In this document: one piece after another, positions 46,016 through 53,722 of the stretch
How positions within the stretch are numbered: position 1 is the stretch's first letter
How the letters are laid out: every line of letters begins with the position of its first letter
Assembly (NCBI RefSeq): GCF_023073355.1
Contig: NZ_JADPJI010000005.1
Span: 1,922,001 to 1,986,000 of the forward strand
Origin: Bradyrhizobium sp. 199
GTDB taxonomy: Bacteria; Pseudomonadota; Alphaproteobacteria; Rhizobiales; Xanthobacteraceae
Direction of reading: 5' to 3'
Length of the DNA: 64,000 nt
Program-made: the position numbers and the translations under genes
The notes under the pieces: generated by a model
What the model saw: only the letters and a program-made list of their open reading frames with translations
What the model was told of the DNA's origin: nothing
Databases searched by the model: none

Positions 46016-46031
46016 TCTGACTAAAGTCAGA
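46016..46031. promoter_or_regulatory. Perfect 16-bp palindrome before the MarR-GNAT gene
   Basis: TCTGACTAAAGTCAGA is an inverted repeat of 7 bp with a 2-bp centre. It ends four bases before ATG 46036, so a protein bound here would cover the ribosome site and block transcription or translation initiation. MarR proteins bind such palindromes; self-regulation is inferred. A TTGACA-like box at 46000-46005 is upstream. Confidence 0.65.
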
Positions 46032-46035
46032 CATC

Positions 46036-46908
46036 ATGCTCGACCCCGTTTCTCGCGTCCGCCGCTTCAATCGCGCCGTCACCTCTGCGGTCGGTGCGCT
46101 CGATACCTCGTTCCTGGGGCGGGGCCGGCCGCTCGGTGCGGCACGGGTGCTCAATGCGATCGGGCGCGGGCGTTCGGATGTGGCGGGGATTCGCGATTAT
46201 CTCGATCTCGATTCCGGGCTGATGAGCCGCCTGCTCCGCAGCCTCGAGGACGAAGGGCTGATCGAGACCACCGCGCGTGACGATGATGCCCGGCGGCGCA
46301 TGGCCAAGCTCACGCGGGCGGGCCGGCGCGAATTCGCGGCCTATGAGGCGTTGTCGAATGCGCAGGCCGAAGGTTTCCTCGCGCAACATTCGCAACGCGA
46401 GGCGCTGCTGGCGGCGATGGACCTGATCGCCTCCACCCTGACGCGCGAGCGGGTCACGATCGAGGAAATCGACCCGCAAAGCGAGGAGGCCCGTCATTGC
46501 CTTCGCGAGTGCTATGCCGAGCTCGGCCGCCGCTTCAAACAGGGGTTTGACGTCTCGCGCTCGCGCGACCCTGACGCCAAGGACATGCGCCGGCCGCGCG
46601 GCACGTTCATTGTCGCAATGTCCGACACGCTGCCGATCGGCTGCGTCGGCCTGAAGGGCACCGATCACGGCTACGCCGAGATCAAGCGTCTGTGGGTCGC
46701 ACCCGCCGCACGCGGATTGCGGCTCGGCCGGCGCCTGATGGACGCAACCGAGGATGCTGCGCGCGGGCTCGGCATCACGCTGCTGCGGCTCGACACCAAC
46801 AGCGCCCTGCCCGAGGCCGGCCAGCTCTACCGCACCACGGGCTGGCGCGAGATTTCGCGCTACAACGACGATCCCTACCCGGACCTGTTCTTCGAAAAGC
46901 GGTTGTGA
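46036..46908 (+). CDS. MarR-family HTH fused to GNAT acetyltransferase
   Basis: The 290-residue fusion has a winged-helix domain in residues 1-135 (VLNAIGRGRSDVAGIRDYLDLDSGLMSRLLRSLEDEGLIETTARDDDARRRMAKLT), followed by a GNAT domain (AEIKRLWVAPAARGLRLGRRLMDATEDAARGLG motif A; LPEAGQLYRTTGWREISRYNDDPYPDLFFEKRL). This MarR-GNAT architecture is known in several bacteria, coupling a regulator to an acetyltransferase. The acetylated substrate and signal are unknown. Confidence 0.9.
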   Translation: MLDPVSRVRRFNRAVTSAVGALDTSFLGRGRPLGAARVLNAIGRGRSDVAGIRDYLDLDSGLMSRLLRSLEDEGLIETTARDDDARRRMAKLTRAGRREFAAYEALSNAQAEGFLAQHSQREALLAAMDLIASTLTRERVTIEEIDPQSEEARHCLRECYAELGRRFKQGFDVSRSRDPDAKDMRRPRGTFIVAMSDTLPIGCVGLKGTDHGYAEIKRLWVAPAARGLRLGRRLMDATEDAARGLGITLLRLDTNSALPEAGQLYRTTGWREISRYNDDPYPDLFFEKRL

Positions 46909-47044
46909 GCTGGACCGGTTCGAGATGCCCGTCAACGGCAAGCGCGTCTCGTGCTGCGAGAATGTGTTCTACGAGTTTCGAGAAGGAAACATCCGGCAAG
47001 TCTGGTCGGCGATCGACAAGACCGCGATCGAGGCGCAGCTCTGA
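46907..47044 (+). pseudogene. SnoaL-like ester cyclase C-terminal remnant
   Basis: The frame that ends TGA 47042-47044 reads ELDRFEMPVNGKRVSCCENVFYEFREGNIRQVWSAIDKTAIEAQL. This matches the tail of SnoaL-like cyclases, including a strand of the GKRV type, FREGNI and the VWSAID motif. The first 90 or more residues and any start codon are missing, and it overlaps the stop codon of the MarR-GNAT gene. It is a truncated copy. Confidence 0.6.
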
Positions 47045-47065
47045 CGCTGCGCCTCGATCTCGACT

Positions 47066-48286
47066 TCACGCCGCGACCGGGGCCACTTGCCCTTGCGGCT
47101 TGGCGAACGGGCGGAACGTCATCGCCATCAGGAACGCGCCAAGTCCCATTGCCCAGGAGGCAATGTAGAGCCAGGCGTAGCTGGAGAACGCATCGTAGAT
47201 CAGGCCGCCGGCAAGCGGGCCGGTGGCCATGCCGAGGCTGCCGGCCATCGCGGTGCCGCCGATCACCGTGCCCATCATCTTGAGTGGGAAGTTCTCGCGA
47301 ATGAGAACGGCGTAGAGCGGCATAGTGCCGGCATAGATGAAGCCGAAGAGCGCCCCGACCACGTAGAACGTTGCGAGCTGATGCGCGAAGACATAGCCGA
47401 GCGCACCGAACGCCTGGAGCAGCAGACCCGAGACCAGCACGCGCTTGGCGCCGAAGCGGTCGCCAAGGACGCCGAAGGCGATGCGGCCGCCGAGGCCGGC
47501 AAACCCCTCGATGCTGTAGATCGTCACCGCCGCGACCAGCGGAATGCCGCAGCTCACCGCGTAGCTGACGGTGTGGATGATCGGGCCGGAATGGGTGGCG
47601 CAGCAGAAGAAATTGGTCGCGAGCAGGATCAGGAATTGCGGCGAGCGCAGCGCCTCGCTTGTCGACATCTCGCCTTGCCCCGCCCCTGCGCCCGTCGGTG
47701 CGGCCGCGGCCTGCGCGAGCGCCGGCGGACGGCGCACCAGGAACGAGACCGGGATCATGATGGCGCCGACCACCAGCGCCATGATCTGCATCGAGGTGCG
47801 CCAGTCGTGGCCAGAGATGAGCCAGGCCGCGAGCGGCGCCATCGTCATCGGCGCCATGCCCATGCCGGCCGACACCAGCGACACGGCGAGACTGCGCTGA
47901 GTCTCGAACCAGCCGGTGACGGCCGCCATCATGGGCGCGAAGATCGCCGCGCAGGACGCGCCGGTCAGGAGGCCGAACACGACCTGGAACGCCAGAAGCG
48001 AGGTCGCATGGCTTGCAGCGAACAGGCTGAGCGCCAGCACCGTCGATCCCGTCAGCACCACCGGCAGCGGCCCGAACCGGTCCGACAACGTGCCCCAGAC
48101 CATGCTCGTGAACGCCATCGCCAGGAAGCCGATCGTCATCGCGCTGGAAATGCCGGTTACCGACCAGCCGGTGTCCTTGGCGATCGGCTGCAGGAACACC
48201 GGCAGAGAAAACATGCCGCCGATGGCGACGCAGCCGAGCAGGCCGCCAGCGGCGACGATCACCCAGCGATAAGGGGATTGGGTCAT
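47066..48286 (-). CDS. MFS transporter (OFA/MCT-like)
   Basis: The 406-residue protein has about twelve hydrophobic segments. It has the loop 2-3 motif WGTLSDRFGPLPV, a second FGVLGDRFGAKRVLV in the second half, and a polar central loop with many Pro/Ala. The oxalate-formate or monocarboxylate MFS group has similar gene length and loop pattern. Start ATG 48286 has GGGAG seven bases upstream; the longer frame would give an N terminus without a membrane segment. Confidence 0.83.
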   Translation of the reverse strand: MTQSPYRWVIVAAGGLLGCVAIGGMFSLPVFLQPIAKDTGWSVTGISSAMTIGFLAMAFTSMVWGTLSDRFGPLPVVLTGSTVLALSLFAASHATSLLAFQVVFGLLTGASCAAIFAPMMAAVTGWFETQRSLAVSLVSAGMGMAPMTMAPLAAWLISGHDWRTSMQIMALVVGAIMIPVSFLVRRPPALAQAAAAPTGAGAGQGEMSTSEALRSPQFLILLATNFFCCATHSGPIIHTVSYAVSCGIPLVAAVTIYSIEGFAGLGGRIAFGVLGDRFGAKRVLVSGLLLQAFGALGYVFAHQLATFYVVGALFGFIYAGTMPLYAVLIRENFPLKMMGTVIGGTAMAGSLGMATGPLAGGLIYDAFSSYAWLYIASWAMGLGAFLMAMTFRPFAKPQGQVAPVAA

Positions 48287-48390
48287 TTGGGTCTCCCGTA
48301 AGATCTGTCTGGGAAGAAGACGAATGGGAACTGAGCCGGCCGACAATGGAACGTCATTTTTGCCGCAGGCCTTTGTGATCTGCCAATAAA

Positions 48391-48448
48391 AATGAAAAAC
48401 AACCCCATGCACAGTAGCCGGCCCTTGCGGATTCAATGACTTACCGAC
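48391..48448 (+). repeat. Dispersed repeat (AACCCCATGCACAGTAGCCG family), copy 2
   Basis: It has the same 20-mer (48401-48420) and TCAATGACTTAC block as 4852-4909, with seven mismatches in the 26 bases after the 20-mer. The two copies share strand and spacing. Confidence 0.75.
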
Positions 48449-48463
48449 CACGGATCGGCCAGC

Positions 48464-48712
48464 TCAGTGACAGCAAGTTCCTGCACAAGAACGGCGCGCC
48501 CCATCCGGACGCATGACTATCTGCGACAAAGCCTCACATGGTCGCGCTGCGGCGCCGCGTGCTGACCGTGACCAGACCACTGAGACCAGGACGTAGAGCG
48601 CGCCGACCGCCGCATGGCCCGCGACGTTTGCGATCGACGGAGCCGCAGGCATCGTGGCCTGAAAGACGAAAGGAGCCGCTTGCCAGGGCTGATTGGCCAC
48701 GCTGAGCACCAT
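48464..48712 (-). CDS. Possible small membrane ORF (doubtful)
   Basis: The frame encodes MVLSVANQPWQAAPFVFQAT, then a hydrophobic helix (AAVGALYVLVSVVW), then a low-complexity Arg/Ala tail. Upstream in-frame codons (LIGAQWA before the ATG) also look protein-like, so this may be a fragment of a longer gene. No family is recognised and the tail is unlike a normal protein end. Confidence 0.25.
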   Translation of the reverse strand: MVLSVANQPWQAAPFVFQATMPAAPSIANVAGHAAVGALYVLVSVVWSRSARGAAARPCEALSQIVMRPDGARRSCAGTCCH

Positions 48713-48793
48713 GGCCCACTGTGCGCCGATAAGGTTCCAGCGCCCGCAACAAGAAGGGATACTTCAATGATCCGTGAATGCTAGGAGCCCTGC

Positions 48794-49294
48794 ATGACCA
48801 TTCGCCCCATCATCCGCTACCCCGACCGCCGGCTCGCGATGCCGGCCCGCCTCGTCACCACATTCGACGAGGGCTTGCGCGAACTCGCGGCGGACCTGCT
48901 GGAGACGATGCGCGCCGCGCCTGGGATCGGCATCACCGCGCCGCATATCGGCGTGCCCTTACGCGTCGTCGTGCTCGAGTTCGACGCCAAAGACGGGCCC
49001 CTCACCTACGTCAATCCCGTCATTGAATGGGCCTCACCCGAGATGGTCATGCACCGCGAAGGCAGCGTCTCGATGCCCGGGGTCAACGACGAGGTGCAGC
49101 GCCACGCGCGCGTGCGGATCAGCTACCACGATCTCGACGGCAACACTCGAACCGAGGAGTCGGACGCCTTGCGCGCCGTGTGTCACCAGCACGAGATCGA
49201 CCAGCTCGACGGCCTGTTCTGGATCCAGCGCCTGTCGCGGCTGAAGCGGGAGCGGCTGGTGAAGAAGTACGAGAAGATGGCGCGGAGTTCGTAG
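48794..49294 (+). CDS. Peptide-deformylase-like protein with altered metal site
   Basis: The 166-residue protein has the PDF fold outline: GIGITAPHIGVPLRVVVLE (motif I, normally GxGxAAxQ), EGSVSMPG (motif II, normally EGCLSxP) and VCHQHEIDQLDG (motif III, normally QHExDHLxG). The metal-binding Cys is Ser91, and the second His is Gln137; one His (H133) and Glu134 remain. Deformylation activity is doubtful. A true def must be elsewhere. It is followed by a repeat pair. Confidence 0.85.
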   Translation: MTIRPIIRYPDRRLAMPARLVTTFDEGLRELAADLLETMRAAPGIGITAPHIGVPLRVVVLEFDAKDGPLTYVNPVIEWASPEMVMHREGSVSMPGVNDEVQRHARVRISYHDLDGNTRTEESDALRAVCHQHEIDQLDGLFWIQRLSRLKRERLVKKYEKMARSS

Positions 49295-49295
49295 A

Positions 49296-49320
49296 GTGGA
49301 TTGGCGGCAGCGTAATCCAC
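49296..49320. repeat. Short hairpin repeat GTGGATT...AATCCAC
   Basis: GTGGATT and AATCCAC form a 7-bp stem around GGCGGCAGCGT. It begins two bases after the stop codon of the PDF-like gene and resembles repeats common in Bradyrhizobium. It may act as a terminator, although no U-tract was noted. Confidence 0.5.
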
Positions 49321-49342
49321 CGATGTAAGCTCCTGTAGGCTC

Positions 49343-49435
49343 TGGATGGAGCGCAGCGCACCAGGACAGACCAACCGCTTCGCGCAACGGCCTGTGGGGA
49401 CCACCCCGGATTGCGCTTCCCTCCATCCTGGCTAC
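49343..49435 (-). repeat. Dispersed element (GATGGAGCGCAGCGCA family), copy A, inverted
   Basis: It carries GGATGGAGCGCAGCGCA, GGACAGACCAAC, CGCGCAAC and a GGATTGCGCT...CTAC end. Its reverse complement matches 51061-51165 block by block (GTTGGTCTGTCC, GTTGCGCG, CGCTTCATCC ends), so the copies face each other across 1.6 kb. Confidence 0.7.
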
Positions 49436-49444
49436 GGCGTCCCC

Positions 49445-49807
49445 TCAAGCCCTCTTCCCGCTCCGCTTGGCGGTTGGCGCGTTACGACGCTCGCGCTTGC
49501 CGCGCGCGATTTCGGTTGCCAGCGCATCCAGCTTCGGCTCCCAGAAATTCCGGAACTGACCGATCCAGGCATCCACCGTGCGAAGCCCTGCGACGTCGAC
49601 CGAATAAACGCGCCGTTGCGCCTCCGCCCGCACGTTGGCAAAGCCGCTCTCTCGCAGCACCTTGAGGTGCTGCGAGACGGCGGCCTGGGTGATCCCGAAC
49701 TCGGCCCCGATCACTTCGACGACCTCGCCGGACGCCATTTCGCTGTGGCCGAGCAGCTCGAGGATGCGGCGGCGCACGGGATCGGCGAGGACCTCGAAGA
49801 CGTGCAT
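49445..49807 (-). CDS. ArsR-family winged-helix regulator
   Basis: The 120-residue protein starts MHVFEVLADPVRRRILELLGHSEMASGEVVEVI and contains GITQAAVSQHLKVLRESGFANVRAEAQRRVYSV, the ArsR recognition helix region. No metal-binding Cys pair is present, so a metal-sensing role is not supported. It overlaps the SRPBCC gene (TGATG), which suggests joint regulation of an AHSA1-like effector. Candidate operator: 50517-50536. Confidence 0.88.
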   Translation of the reverse strand: MHVFEVLADPVRRRILELLGHSEMASGEVVEVIGAEFGITQAAVSQHLKVLRESGFANVRAEAQRRVYSVDVAGLRTVDAWIGQFRNFWEPKLDALATEIARGKRERRNAPTAKRSGKRA

Positions 49808-50469
49808 CAGCTTCCTGTCCCGGGATGAGCGATGTCGGGCGGCATCTCGCCACGATAGAACGCGATGGTGCGGTCCGAGCGCTGCTTCGCCGTGTCGGGA
49901 TCGACCCCGCTTGCGACGTGCGCCGCCCGCCAGGACTCGCCGCTGGTGGTCATGAATTCCTTGCCCTCAGGCGAGCCCATCCAAGCCTCGGCCGTCTCAT
50001 GGTCGACAGACGCCCCCGTCGCAACATATCGCTCCAGTCCCGCAAGCGCGAGGTCCCAACCGATCCCCACTGCACCCGGGCCGAACTGATTCCAATGATC
50101 CTCGATGATCGCGGTGTGCTCAAGCGTCAAACGCGCCTGACTGCGTTCTGCTGCCAGCCCGACATCGATCCAGCTCACGGCGCCGCCGAACTCCCACGTT
50201 GCTGCAAAATGGGTCGGCGGCGTGCATGCGGTAATGGTGCCGCCCGCATTACCCTTGAGCTGGTACCTTCCGCCGAGTTGGAGGTCTCCCTCGACCGGCA
50301 AGAACCAGCGCGGAATGCGCTCCCTGCTGGTCACGGCCTCCCAGAGATCCTCGACGCTGGTGTCATAAAGCCTTGTCAGTGTCACTGCACTCGCAGGTTT
50401 CCCGTCTTTCTCGAAATTGCGCACCGAGCGCGCAACAAGGCCCATGACTCTGGCGACGTCGATCTGCAT
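49807..50469 (-). CDS. SRPBCC (AHSA1-like) protein
   Basis: The 220-residue protein has a START/Bet v 1-like fold in the first two thirds (LTRLYDTSVEDLWEAVTSRERIPRWFLPVEGDLQLGGRYQLKGNAGGTITACTPP, then a helix in ...QARLTLEHTAII). The C-terminal part is an Ala/Arg-rich extension. ATG 50469 has GGAGGA upstream. Binding of a hydrophobic ligand is expected; the cognate ArsR gene follows. An AHSA1 co-chaperone role is not implied. Confidence 0.85.
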   Translation of the reverse strand: MQIDVARVMGLVARSVRNFEKDGKPASAVTLTRLYDTSVEDLWEAVTSRERIPRWFLPVEGDLQLGGRYQLKGNAGGTITACTPPTHFAATWEFGGAVSWIDVGLAAERSQARLTLEHTAIIEDHWNQFGPGAVGIGWDLALAGLERYVATGASVDHETAEAWMGSPEGKEFMTTSGESWRAAHVASGVDPDTAKQRSDRTIAFYRGEMPPDIAHPGTGS

Positions 50470-50498
50470 TGCGTTCCTCCTTATCGCTGGCTCACGTT

Positions 50499-50536
50499 GA
50501 ATATCGTTCACGGCTAATATAAGTCAACTCTTATAT
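50499..50536 (-). promoter_or_regulatory. Promoter and operator of the SRPBCC-ArsR pair
   Basis: A perfect inverted repeat ATATAAG-TCAACT-CTTATAT spans 50517-50536. Read on the - strand it contains TTGACT as a -35 box (50522-50527). ATATTC (50499-50504) follows after 17 bases as a -10 box, in front of the SRPBCC gene. An ArsR dimer bound to the repeat would block RNA polymerase, giving autoregulation of the operon. Evidence is the sequence match only. Confidence 0.65.
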
Positions 50537-50649
50537 CGTCTCGCTCTACTGCGGCAAACCGCCTCGCGAGACGACGCGAACAAAACCCCCGCTCAAACGT
50601 CTAAAGGTCCCGCAAACGCCGCCAGGCCCGGATCGGACGGAAGGAATTC

Positions 50650-51009
50650 ATGAAAGTTCGCAAGTTCGCCATCTCCGACGCTTCGCTCGAACGCTCGCCG
50701 GGACAGGACGGCGACATCTTCGTCGGCAATCTGGTTGACCAACGCCACGGCGGAGCGATCACGATCGGCTTCGGCCGCTACGCGCCGAACCAGATCCTCG
50801 AAGAGACAATCATGGTCGACGATGTCATGATCGTCCTCGAAGGGAAGCTGTCGGTCACGAGCCAGGGCAGCACCGTCACCGCAGGTTCCGGCGAGATCGT
50901 TTACATGCCGAAGAGCGAGACGGTCACTATCCGCTCGCACGAGCAAGGCGCCGTCACCGCGTACGTCACCTATCCGCATTGGCAGGAAGCGCATGACGGC
51001 GCCGGTTAG
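50650..51009 (+). CDS. Cupin-domain protein
   Basis: The 119-residue single-domain cupin has VDDVMIVLEGKLSVTSQGSTVTAGSGEIVYMPKSETVTIRSHEQGAVTAYVTYPHW. This is the beta-barrel with a second cupin motif near GEIVYMP. The metal-ligand His residues of motif 1 are replaced, so a non-enzymatic small-molecule-binding role is likely; EutQ-like proteins are similar. It is divergent from the SRPBCC/ArsR operon. Confidence 0.75.
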   Translation: MKVRKFAISDASLERSPGQDGDIFVGNLVDQRHGGAITIGFGRYAPNQILEETIMVDDVMIVLEGKLSVTSQGSTVTAGSGEIVYMPKSETVTIRSHEQGAVTAYVTYPHWQEAHDGAG

Positions 51010-51060
51010 CCGTTGGCGGGCATGAAGTGCTCGACCGATCTTGCGGCTTTGGCAGACCTC

Positions 51061-51165
51061 GTAGCCCCGATGGAGCGCAGCGCAATCCCGGATTCGTTCT
51101 CGCACCGGCAGTTGCGCGATGCTGTTGGTCTGTCCCGGATTACGCTTTCGCTTCATCCGGGTTAC
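51061..51165 (+). repeat. Dispersed element (GATGGAGCGCAGCGCA family), copy B
   Basis: It runs from GTAGCCCCGATGGAGCGCAG through GTTGGTCTGTCC to a CATCCGGGTTAC end, with arms that are complementary to each other. It is the inverted partner of copy A at 49343-49435. Between the two lie the ArsR, SRPBCC and cupin genes. Confidence 0.75.
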
Positions 51166-51187
51166 GGAGAGGCCAGCTTCCGCGCCC

Positions 51188-52444
51188 TCACCCGCCCGCC
51201 ATCAGCGCCTTCGCCAGCGCCATATAGGCCGGCAGCGTCACGGGATCGTTGGCGGCGTTGCCCGCCATGGGATGCGAGGCGTAGCGCGCGATCACCATCT
51301 CGGCCTTGGGATCGATGTAGATGCCCTGGCCGTGAACGCCACGCGCCATGTAGGCGCCGTGGGCGTTGTGGCTGACCCACCATTGGTTGCGATAGGAGGC
51401 GCCGGGCAAGGTGGTGTAGCCGGCTGGCCTAAACTTTTCAGGGTCGCCGCCGCGGGCGATGTCCTCGATCACCCTCAGCGGCACGATCTGACGGCCGTTG
51501 AAGCGGCCCTGATTGCGCATGGTCTCGCCGAAGCGCGCGAGATCGCGCAAGGTGGTCGAGAGACCGCCGCCGCCGCTCTCGGTGCCGATGCGATCGACGT
51601 GATAATGCGCGTCCTCCTCCGCACCCATCGGTTGCCAGATGCGCTCGGAGAGAAGATCGGACAGCGTCATGCCGCTGGCGCGCCTGACGATCCACGCGAG
51701 CACGTCGGTGTTGACGGTCTTGTAGGCAAAGGCCTTGCCGTGCTCACCCTGCTTCTTCTGCGCCATCAGAAACTCGAAGATGGTGGTCGCGCCTTCATAA
51801 CCCGGCGGGATCGGCGCCATGCCGTTGGCCCGCCGCAGGCCCCACACGTCCGAATTCTTGTCGCTGTAGACCTCGGTGTAGACGAGCCCCGTGGTCATAT
51901 CCATGACCTCGTGCACGCGCGCGTCGCCAAACGCGCTCGCCTTCAGCTCCGGCACATAATCCGTCACGGGTGCCTGCGGATCGATCTTGCCTTCGGTGGC
52001 CAGAAGCCCAGCGAGCACGCCGGTGAACGACTTCGTCACCGACATCGCGATATGCGGCTTGTGCGGCTTCAACGCGCCGAAATAGCGCTCATAGATCAGC
52101 TTGCCCCGATGCAATACCGCGATGCCGTCGGTGTAGGTCTCCTCCAGCATTTTCGCGAACGTCATGGGACGACCGTCCATCGTGGTCGAGGCGACCGCGC
52201 CGATGTCGTGGTCCTCCCGCGGCAGCACCGAGGCCGGCCCTGCCCCGCGCCAGACGTTCACCGTCGGCACCAGTTGGCGGATATTGCTCCATGCCCATCG
52301 TAGCTCAGGGAAGCTGCGGAACGAGCCGTCCTGGAAGGTGATGGTGCGGTTTTCCGCTGGCGGGAAACCCTTCATCCAGCCGAGGGCTTCAGGATCGGTT
52401 TCCGCGATTGCGGGCGGCTGACACGGGGCGGTGACGGCAGACAT
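51188..52444 (-). CDS. Beta-lactamase-fold hydrolase (NylB-like)
   Basis: The 418-residue protein has the SxxK motif SVTK (in IAMSVTKSFTGVLAGLL) and a FAYKTVNTDVLAW region (tyrosine position). GIYIDPKAEMVIARYASHP is near the C terminus. This is close to 6-aminohexanoate-dimer hydrolase-like serine hydrolases. I took ATG 52444 (GGAG upstream); the longer start at 52486 adds a basic extension. Nylon oligomer activity should not be assumed. Confidence 0.85.
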   Translation of the reverse strand: MSAVTAPCQPPAIAETDPEALGWMKGFPPAENRTITFQDGSFRSFPELRWAWSNIRQLVPTVNVWRGAGPASVLPREDHDIGAVASTTMDGRPMTFAKMLEETYTDGIAVLHRGKLIYERYFGALKPHKPHIAMSVTKSFTGVLAGLLATEGKIDPQAPVTDYVPELKASAFGDARVHEVMDMTTGLVYTEVYSDKNSDVWGLRRANGMAPIPPGYEGATTIFEFLMAQKKQGEHGKAFAYKTVNTDVLAWIVRRASGMTLSDLLSERIWQPMGAEEDAHYHVDRIGTESGGGGLSTTLRDLARFGETMRNQGRFNGRQIVPLRVIEDIARGGDPEKFRPAGYTTLPGASYRNQWWVSHNAHGAYMARGVHGQGIYIDPKAEMVIARYASHPMAGNAANDPVTLPAYMALAKALMAGG

Positions 52445-52555
52445 GAATATTGGACTCCGAAGCGAACGACGGGGATTTCGTATCATGCAGATGAGTGGTG
52501 AACACCCAGTGTTTGCGCTGAGGTGACCATCGTCGTGCGCTTGGTGGCTTTGTCC

Positions 52556-53314
52556 TCAGGCCAGGCGGACCGACATGCCTCCGTCGACGGTCATTGGGCT
52601 GCCCGTCATGAACGAGGCCCGATCACTCAGCAGAAAAAGAGCCGCGTGCGCGATCTCCTTCGGACTGGCCATCCGCTTCATCGGGTGCAGCCCGGCGATG
52701 AAGTTCAGGACGTCGGGATTTCCTTCGCCACCCGCCGGGGTAACGGTCCCTCCAGGCAGGAGGGCGTTGACACGAATGCCTTCGGCCGCGTGCTCGGACC
52801 CCAGCGACTGAGTGAGTCCGATCATTCCTGCCTTCGAGGCTGCGTAAGCCGCCATCCCCGGCAAACCCCCGTTCCTGAAGCCAACGAATGACGAGGTAAA
52901 CACGATCGAACCACCGCCCCGTTGCCGCAGCGCCGGGATTTGCGCCCTTGCACCCAGGAAAGCAGAGGTGAGATTCACCGCAAGCACATCGGTCCAGTTT
53001 TCCACGCTCATCTCAGGGACTGCGACCATGTCGCCGACGATTCCGGCATTGTTGAAGGCGCCGTCGAGCTTTCCGAAGCTTGCAATGGCGTGTTCTACCA
53101 GGCCGGCAGCGTATCCGGCGTCCCGAACGTCGCCCACCAGAAACGTCGCGCGCCCTCCGGCGCGTTCGATGCTGTCAACGACGATCTGTAGCTCGGTCGA
53201 GCGACGAGCGCCGAGCACCACGTCGGCGCCTTCGGACGCGAACAGCGAGGCCGCGGCAGCACCGATACCGCTGCTGGCGCCGGTTATGATGATTGTCTTG
53301 TTTGCAAGTTCCAC
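52556..53314 (-). CDS. SDR-family oxidoreductase
   Basis: The 252-residue classical SDR has TGASSGIG at residues 11-18, NNAG near residue 88, FTSSF with the catalytic Ser, YAASK (catalytic Tyr and Lys) and a C-terminal TVDGGMSV. NAD(P)-dependent oxidation or reduction is predicted; substrate unknown. Its promoter lies in the 408-bp gap shared with the next SDR, which is divergent. Confidence 0.9.
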   Translation of the reverse strand: MELANKTIIITGASSGIGAAAASLFASEGADVVLGARRSTELQIVVDSIERAGGRATFLVGDVRDAGYAAGLVEHAIASFGKLDGAFNNAGIVGDMVAVPEMSVENWTDVLAVNLTSAFLGARAQIPALRQRGGGSIVFTSSFVGFRNGGLPGMAAYAASKAGMIGLTQSLGSEHAAEGIRVNALLPGGTVTPAGGEGNPDVLNFIAGLHPMKRMASPKEIAHAALFLLSDRASFMTGSPMTVDGGMSVRLA

Positions 53315-53722
53315 GTGGGACTCTCCTGATTAAAGTAGGAGCCAGACAAAACCATCAGGCGCGTGCGAGCCGCCACCCGTTTCCTGAGCTAACTCGAGTC
53401 GCATCGGGCGATGTGGCGGATAATGAGCGGAGAGAATTCACGCGCCTTCCGGTGGCGGCGAACAAACCAATCTGAGAAGACATGGCGCGTTGGGCGGCTG
53501 CTATCTTTCTAGGCAAGATCGCTAGCGGAACCTACATCAGCAAACGTTTCAATTTTTCTTGGAACGATGCTCCGGCTTGTGCGCTGAAGGTGCACGATGC
53601 CGCGCACGCATTGTGTCAGCGCCGCTGGTCGCCGCGCCGAGGCCCGTTGGGTCACCCCAGGGTGTTGATCGTCCCTCGCCCCGCACGAACACAGGCGCAC
53701 GCGCCGCTCACAACGGAGAACC
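53315..53722. other. 408-bp region between two divergent SDR genes
   Basis: No gene was identified here. A frame of 152 codons (53482-53940) crosses into the next gene but shows no family motif. A GGAAC with no properly spaced CGTT was noted near 53562, so a general-stress (EcfG) promoter is not supported. Confidence 0.45.

Larger units (their letters stand above)
48287..48793. other. 507-bp region, mainly repeat sequence
   Basis: Besides the repeat copy at 48391-48448 and the uncertain ORF at 48464-48712, no gene or RNA signal was found. The divergent promoters for the MFS gene (left) and the PDF-like gene (right) should be here. Confidence 0.45.

Noticed and set aside
53562..53590. General-stress (EcfG) promoter
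   Set aside because: GGAAC occurs but the second box (CGTT at 16-17 bases) does not match.
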